A stretch of 64,000 nucleotides of DNA from Euphorbia lathyris (taxonomy: Eukaryota; Streptophyta; Magnoliopsida; Malpighiales; Euphorbiaceae), in the NCBI RefSeq assembly GCF_963576675.1, contig NC_088911.1, positions 61,527,756-61,591,755 on the forward strand. The letters run 5' to 3'. Shown one piece after another: positions 58,717-64,000 of the stretch. The notes under the pieces were generated by a model. That model saw only the letters and a program-made list of their open reading frames with translations, was not told the DNA's origin and did no database searches. Within the stretch, counting starts at the first letter, position 1; each line of letters starts with the position of its first letter. Both the position numbers and the translations under genes were made by a program.

Positions 58717-58731
58717 GTTGCCCCTACTTTT
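58717..58731 (-). promoter_or_regulatory. Polypurine tract of the Tat element
   Basis: The minus strand reads AAAAGTAGGGGCAAC and abuts the LTR start TGTAGACACTG. Confidence 0.8.
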
Positions 58732-58952
58732 CTATTTTGACAGTGATGTGTGTGTTTCGAAAACGTTTTTTTGCTAACGTAACACATGCAATGTAAAACA
58801 TATAAAAGTAAAAGACACGTAAAGAGTAGGAGGGAGCATACCTGACCTTCGCGCTGCGCGCTCTGGTGTCGTTCTCTGATTCCTTCCATCCTCGCCTCTG
58901 AATCGTCCGTCGGTGGATGTTTTTCTCTCGAAATCTAGCGTACGTTGACTAT

Positions 58953-59630
58953 GGGTAAGAATGGCTCGAAAGCAACCTCGGTCGTGGACCGTAGGTAAGA
59001 TGGCTAAAAAGCTACCTCGGTCGTGAACCGTAGGTAAGATGGCTAAAAAACTACCTCGGTCGTGAACCGTAGGTAAGATGGCTAAAAAGCTACCTCGGCC
59101 GTGAACCGTAGGTAAGATGGCTAAAAAGCTACCTCGGCCGTGAACCGTAGGTAAGATGGCTAAAAAGCTACCTCGGTCGTGAACCGTAGGTAAGATGGCT
59201 AAAAAGCTACCTCGGTCGTGAACCGTAGGTAAGATGGCTAAAAAGCTACCTCGGTCGTGAACCGTAGGTAAGATGGCTAAAAAGCTACCTCGGTCGTGAA
59301 CCGTAGGTAAGATGGCTAAAAAGCTACCTCGGTCGTGAACCGTAGGTAAGATGGCTAAAAAGCTACATCGGTCGTGAACCGCATGTAAGATGGCTAAAAA
59401 GCTACCTCGGTCGTGAACCGCAGGTAACATGGCTAAAGAGCTACCTCGGTCGTGAACCGTAGGTAAGATGGCTAAAAAGCTACCTCGGTCGTGAACCGCA
59501 GGTAAGATGGCTAAAGAGCTACCTCGGTCGTGAACCGTAGGTAAGATGGTAAAAAAGCTACCTCGGTCGTGAACCGTAGGTAAGATGGCTAAGAAGCTAC
59601 CTCGGTCGTGAACCGTAGATAAGATGGCTC
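58953..59630. repeat. 39-bp minisatellite, about 17 copies
   Basis: The unit includes CCGTAGGTAAGATGGCTAAA and AGCTACCTCGGTCGTGAA, and the period is 39 bp. The central copies are nearly identical; the edge copies vary. Because 39 is a multiple of three, one minus frame stays open and repeats LPTVHDRGSFLAI; I take that as incidental. Tat-lineage elements are known to carry tandem repeats in this 3' untranslated position. Confidence 0.95.
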
Positions 59631-59979
59631 AAGGGCAGCAAAGTTCTTTCTAACGATTCTGAATTCTTTTAAAACACCATTGTCTGGAGCTAGTGTCTCG
59701 GAGGTTTAATGGGAACGTGTTTTGGTTTGGAATGATATAGACTAACGATTGTTTTTCTGTTGACTGTCGTCTGTAGTTTGACTGGTGTCACTGTTCTGTA
59801 AAAATTGGCTGTTGTCTGGAGTTCATATCTTGACAGTATTGGTTGCTGTCTGAGAGAAATGCAGGCGGAAACGGACTGCAAATCGGAGGTCTGTGCACCT
59901 AGTAATTAATTATTTACTTTTTACCTTTATGTCAAATCGTACTTTTTTCACTATTTACGGGAATGCCATTCCCTTTTCC

Positions 59980-59987
59980 TATATAAG
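59980..59987 (+). promoter_or_regulatory. TATA box of the antisense PMD gene
   Basis: ATATAAGG in the context CCTATATAAGGTGG on the plus strand, 79 bp upstream of the ATG at 60066. A pyrimidine-rich CCTTCTCTCTCC initiation region (about 60015) lies at the expected distance. Confidence 0.75.
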
Positions 59988-60065
59988 GTGGTGGGGTTTC
60001 ATTTCAACCCCACACCTTCTCTCTCCTCTTTCTCTCACTAGACTTCAATTTGGATTATTCTCGGG

Positions 60066-63000
60066 ATGGATTTAGATGAATGGGATGGCACTAGAGGCAT
60101 GGACGAGGTTTATGTAAACCTGGATAGAGTGGATACCTTTCACAACCCTACGACGCATTTGAGCAGGACACGCTGCAACGAGGTAAGTAATTTCTCACTT
60201 TTATTCGATTCGAACTCTAGGCTTTAGCATTCCTATACGAACATGATTTGCATGCTAACCCTTAGACTGCCTTAGAGGACTTTAGCTAGAAAACGTGAAT
60301 TCCTTTATTTACAAGTAACACCTGTTTATTTTTGTAAGAATGCGCGCTATATGCATGTGAATAGTGACACTACGAATTTATGCATGCTAACAGTAAAAAC
60401 GACGTGAATAGTGAAGACGTGAATAGGGAAAACGCGAATAGTGCAAATGAATAGTAAAAACGTGAATAGTAAAGACTTAGCTAATGCACGTGAATAGTAA
60501 GAAACGTGAATAGTGCACGTGAATAGTGAAAACGCGAATAGTAAAAACGTGAATAGTAAAAACTTAGCTAATGCACGTGAATAGTAAAAACGTGAATAGT
60601 GCACGTGAATAGTAAACGTAAATAGTAAAAACGTGAATAGTGCACGTGAACAATGAAAACGTGAATAGTAAAAACTTAGCTAATGCACGTGAATAGTAAA
60701 AACATGAATAGTACATATGAATAGTAAGCACGTGAATAGTAAACCTTAGCTAATGCACGTGAATAGTAAAAATGTAAATAGTGCACGTGAATAGTAAAAC
60801 GTGAACAGTGAAAACGTGAATAGTAAAAACTTAACTAATGCACGTGAATAGTAAAGCCTAATCTATGCTCCTCGTCACCGCAGACGAGGGTGGATCAAAG
60901 AATTGACTAAACCTTACGTGAATAACCCTACAGGAGAGATTTTTACAGAAAATTGGTCCTAACTGACCGGATGTCTCTAGGTTAGAAAATGAAAGAATAC
61001 CTAGTCTTAACGCGTTCTTATCAATTGCATGCTTTAGGAGCTGTATTTAAATTTCCTTATCTTGTTCCTTTTTAGTTCATTGAGATTTTGGGGACCACCG
61101 CCGAGGTTCATTCGTGGTATGATAGGCTAGGCGCCGCGGTGAGAGCCCGCGTGCGTGAGTTGGGCTTCGAGCCTTTTATTGCAGCGCTGCCCCGCACCAA
61201 CGGGGTATGCGATCCTTTTGGCCTACGGGCCTTGTGTGAGCGGTGGGTTGATTCGACCCACACCTTCCACCTTTCCTTTGGGGAGATGACTATCTCGCCT
61301 CGAGATTTTTCGCTATTGACCGGATTGCGAGGGAGCAACACTCCCGTCCCTTTCCATTTTGGTATGATGCGACCGCGGGTCGACCCTGCTAGGCTTGCTG
61401 CCTTGATTGGACCGGGAGTTCGTCTATGCGCCAAGTCTACTCCGACGAAGTTTGTTTCCACCGCGAGCCTCTTGAGTAGACGAGATTTTTGCGAGACTGA
61501 CGATACCGACTTGGCGGTTCATAGCTTCTTGGTATATGCTCTGAGTGAGACGATTTTCTGCACGAAGGGCGGGAAGGTACATGCGGGCCTCATTCAGGCA
61601 CTCAGCGATTTGGATACAGCGGCTTCCTACGATTGGGCGGGGGCAGGCTTAGCCTTTCTTTACAAGTTTTTAGATCTGACTTGCCGGAAGCGCAAGGACT
61701 TCGGTGGTTATACCTTTGCTCTGCTGGTACGTGATGCCTTCTTGACTTATCCGTCTTATCTTCTTCGCATTTTTCACACCCCTAGTCCTTATTTTTACCG
61801 CAGGTGTGGGCGTATGAGAGACGCATCCTTCCCAGCCGGTCTCGATCTCGACCGAGAGTACTGAGGCCGCCTTTCATGACTCAGTGGAGGGATTTTGACT
61901 TGAGCGCCGAGAGGAGTCGGACAGTGTCGCGGCTTCTGGATCGGATCGACTCGCTGACCCTCACACAGGTAGATTTTGCCTAATCATGCTTGGTTTTTTG
62001 TTTGAGTCTTTCTGACTTTCTCTTTGTGCATTTTTTAGATTAAGTTTCGATGGGACGACCTCGACTTCGGCCCTGGTTATACATATGTATCGATGATCCA
62101 GGAGCAGCAGTGTGTGCTCACCGGCCCCTGCATGCGGGCGTGGTATTTAGGGGATCGAGGCATCACCGGAGTTAGGGACGCTCACTGGACGCCGGGCGAG
62201 ATCCCCGTCTCTATGTTCGCGGTGTGGACCCTGCCACTATCGGTCATTCGTCGGGACCTGACCCATCGGTATGTTGGTAGAGCGGTGTGGATTCACGCCG
62301 GGGGCCGTGAGCCTTACTTGTCTACTTTGCTGAGCGCGAGGGATGCCCCGGCGGCGGCGATGGAGGTGGATCCAGTGGCGGATGTATTTTCGAGGGAGGC
62401 TGTCACGGCAGTCTTTGGTAAGGAGGAGGTCCCGGTAAGTGATTCCATTCCCTTTTTAATTTACCCCTTTTATTCATGAGATGTTCAGAGGTTTTATGGT
62501 GTGTTTTGTTTGCAGGAGGGATCCTGGAGGAGCGCCCACTTATCTGATTTCTTCGACGGCACTCGGGCTCAGACGCCAGTGTGCGAGCAGCCCTACTACG
62601 TTGGCGAGTCCTCCAGCGCTGCCCGACCGGAGAGGTCTTCCCTAGGCGTGCCTATACCAGACTATGGGAGAGATTATGCTACGATCTGCTATGACGAGTC
62701 CGGGGCACCTTACGCGGGATTTGAGGCAGCCCCTCCTATCTTCTCCTCGAGGGTCCCGTTTGATCCCTCGGACGCTTCTCTGACCATGAGAGAGACTTGT
62801 ACGGATTACGTGGGGCTGTCTGGTTATCTCCGAGACCGCCTCAGCTTGCGCTGCACCGATCACCTGGTATGTATCATTACTGTACTTTAGTGTAGTGAAA
62901 TGTATGCATGTATGTATGATTTATGTTTTTGCCTATGCTGCCTTTTATCTGTTTTTTTTTCTTTTTCTGTAAAGTGATCTGCATGCCCACGAGCGGAGAC

Positions 63001-63311
63001 AGAGCGAGCTAGTGCGGGAAGCTGATGCCCGAGTTGGTCATGTGTATCAAGAGAGGAACGACCACTGGCCGGGGATGATGCGACGGGAGACTGAGGGTCG
63101 CCTTGCCGTCGAGGAGAGGGCGCGCGATGAGTCGATCGGACGCCTTGCTGCAGAGGAGAGAGCACGAGCTGCTGATGAGAGAGCATGGGTTTCTAATGAG
63201 AGAGCGCGAGTTTCTGATGAGAGAGCGTGTGCTGCCGAGGAGGCACTATCTGCGGAGCGGGCATCACACCTGAGAGATTTTGAGAACTATTGGGACTTCC
63301 CTCCGTATTAG
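60066..63311 (+). CDS. Plant mobile domain (PMD) protein, spliced, antisense to the Tat element
   Basis: Six exons: 60066-60182, 61076-61726, 61804-61968, 62039-62434, 62516-62866 and 62976-63311. The first four introns are GT-AG and phase 0. The model has about 671 residues. MDLDEWDGTRGMDE opens it. Exon 2 has VHSWYDRLGAAVRARVRELG, FHLSFGEMTISPRDFSLLTG (the strongest PMD signature) and AGLAFLYKFLDLTCR. Exon 3 starts VWAYERRILPS, exon 4 has CMRAWYLGDRGITGV, and exon 6 is a charged coiled-coil-like repeat of (R/E)AADERARVSDERA type. The last acceptor is off by one base: AG at 62973-62974, while the open frame starts at 62976. PMD proteins occur in host MAIN/MAIL silencing factors and in transposons. 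Which role applies here is unknown. The stop is at 63309-63311. Confidence 0.82.
60350..60866 (+). repeat. GTGAATAGT tandem repeat in PMD intron 1
   Basis: Roughly 30 copies of (A/G)(C/T)GTGAATAGT with short A-rich or GCAC spacers. A higher-order unit containing TTAGCTAATGCACGTGAATA recurs about six times. The array fills the middle of intron 1 (60183-61075). Confidence 0.92.
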
Positions 63312-63758
63312 GCTCGTTATGTATTGCTTTGTAGCTTTTATTAGAGTTTCCCCGATGTATAGCTGATGTATAGGGAGTGGGGTGGATAGTAGGTAGGCTT
63401 TTTGTGAAAAGTAGGATAGGAAATGTATAACCCGTGATTCATATTACCATGCATTCGGTAGATTATAATGATTCCAATCATTCTCGTCAAGTATATTCAT
63501 GCCTTTATTTATTGACAACCAACAGAAATACTTAGTCTCTTATACATTGTTTTTGTAATTGCTCAAGTTATAACTATTGTTACCAGGACCCGCCTTTCGG
63601 TTTTCGGATCCTGGCGATTTTTCTCCTCCCCTTTTACTATCCCGGAATTTTTAAATGAGTGCCCTTTCGGGTTTTCACCCATTGGGATTTCCCTTATTGT
63701 TGCATAGGTCGCCCTTTGCGGGTTTTCAACCCATCGGGAATTTTTTTTTTTTTTTTTT
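63312..63758. other. Spacer between convergent PMD gene and Tat pol
   Basis: It contains the PMD 3' end, then three diverged copies of a CCCTTTCGGGTTTTCACCCA-like unit (about 63580-63740) and a T run (63738-63760). These lie directly behind the pol stop on the other strand. Confidence 0.6.
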
Positions 63759-63995
63759 TTACGAAAAGTATTTCTTAAGCCTATCCAGGTTGGTAGGTTC
63801 GGAGAATTCCATGCCGTCCATTGTGGTTAACTTCACCGCTCCTTTGCTTAGTATCTTCTTTACGACGAATGGTCCTTCCCAGTTAGGCCTGAACTTCCCC
63901 CTCGGGTCGGTGTGCGTCACACGGATCTGTTTCAGCACCAAATTTCCTTCTTTGATAGGGCGGGTCTTGACTTTTTTATTGAAAGCCCGAGCCAT
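63759..63995 (-). pseudogene. C-terminal end of Tat-lineage pol (partial, enters from the right)
   Basis: The minus strand reads MARAFNKKVKTRPIKEGNLV, then DPRGKFRPNWEGPFVVKKIL, SKGAVKLTTMDGMEF and NLDRLKKYFS with a stop. This is the conserved tail after the integrase domain of Tat/Ogre-like Ty3/gypsy pol. The rest lies beyond base 64000. No disruption is seen in this short piece, so its state (intact or dead) cannot be judged. Confidence 0.85.
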
Positions 63996-64000
63996 CCTTC

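Noticed and set aside
58774..59430. A 218-codon protein with 13-residue repeats
   Set aside because: It is the minisatellite read in a frame kept open because 39 is divisible by three; no start context or promoter supports it.
58132..59630. CRISPR-like array
   Set aside because: Palindromes and minisatellite units are contiguous without unique spacers, and this is nuclear plant DNA.
60347..60604. Minus-strand ORF rich in Phe/Leu/Ser
   Set aside because: It is the complement of the GTGAATAGT repeats.

Overview
The window is plant nuclear DNA, almost certainly from a core eudicot. It carries two host genes with plant GT-AG introns (an SPX E3 ligase and a universal stress protein). Almost everything else is layered plant transposable elements: Ty1/copia, Athila- and Tat-type Ty3/gypsy, L1 and RTE LINEs, an Au-type SINE, TRIMs, and hAT-like and Mutator-like elements. 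I cannot name the species.

Layout. 1-1047: 5' part of an NLA/BAH1-type SPX gene on the minus strand. 1465-2398: a small element with nested inverted repeats. 3011-20199: an old, internally deleted copia element (minus strand), split inside its RNase H domain by a 12.7 kb Sirevirus-type copia element (4330-17030) with a 5-bp target duplication. The Sirevirus itself holds a 565-bp TRIM (9986-10550) just behind its pol stop codon. 20.2-26.2 kb: AT-rich DNA with a MITE, a clean hAT-like element with an 8-bp duplication (23196-23921) and unrecognised ORF remnants. 26202-32375: a hAT-like element split by an Athila-lineage retroelement that keeps gag and protease but has no RT or integrase. 33136-34596: an intact four-exon USP gene. 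35334-40417: a young copia element broken by one frameshift and one stop, inserted into the target duplication of a Mutator-like element (40429-41339). 42.9-45.1 kb: an eroded L1 with a truncated TRIM in it. 45.9-47.9 kb: a copia 3' end carrying a fused SINE/RTE insertion. 48726-54091: an L1 with a 5' inversion. 54119-54482: a Sirevirus-like LTR fragment. 54.5-64.0 kb: parts of a Tat-lineage gypsy element, with 5' coding region, one LTR, tandem repeats, an antisense spliced plant-mobile-domain (PMD) gene, and the end of pol.

The part that most deserves follow-up is 56-64 kb. A PMD gene with its own TATA box, five intron positions and about 670 codons lies antisense to the retroelement. Its first intron is packed with GTGAATAGT repeats. 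A 39-bp minisatellite separates it from an LTR whose TATA box is preceded by eight GC-rich palindromes. Being antisense to the genomic RNA would explain why its introns survived retrotransposition.

Two other structures record reverse-transcription mechanics. At 46711-47874 an inverted Au-type SINE is joined to a 5'-truncated RTE inside one shared target-site duplication. The L1 at 48726-54091 has a 5' inversion of the kind made by twin priming.
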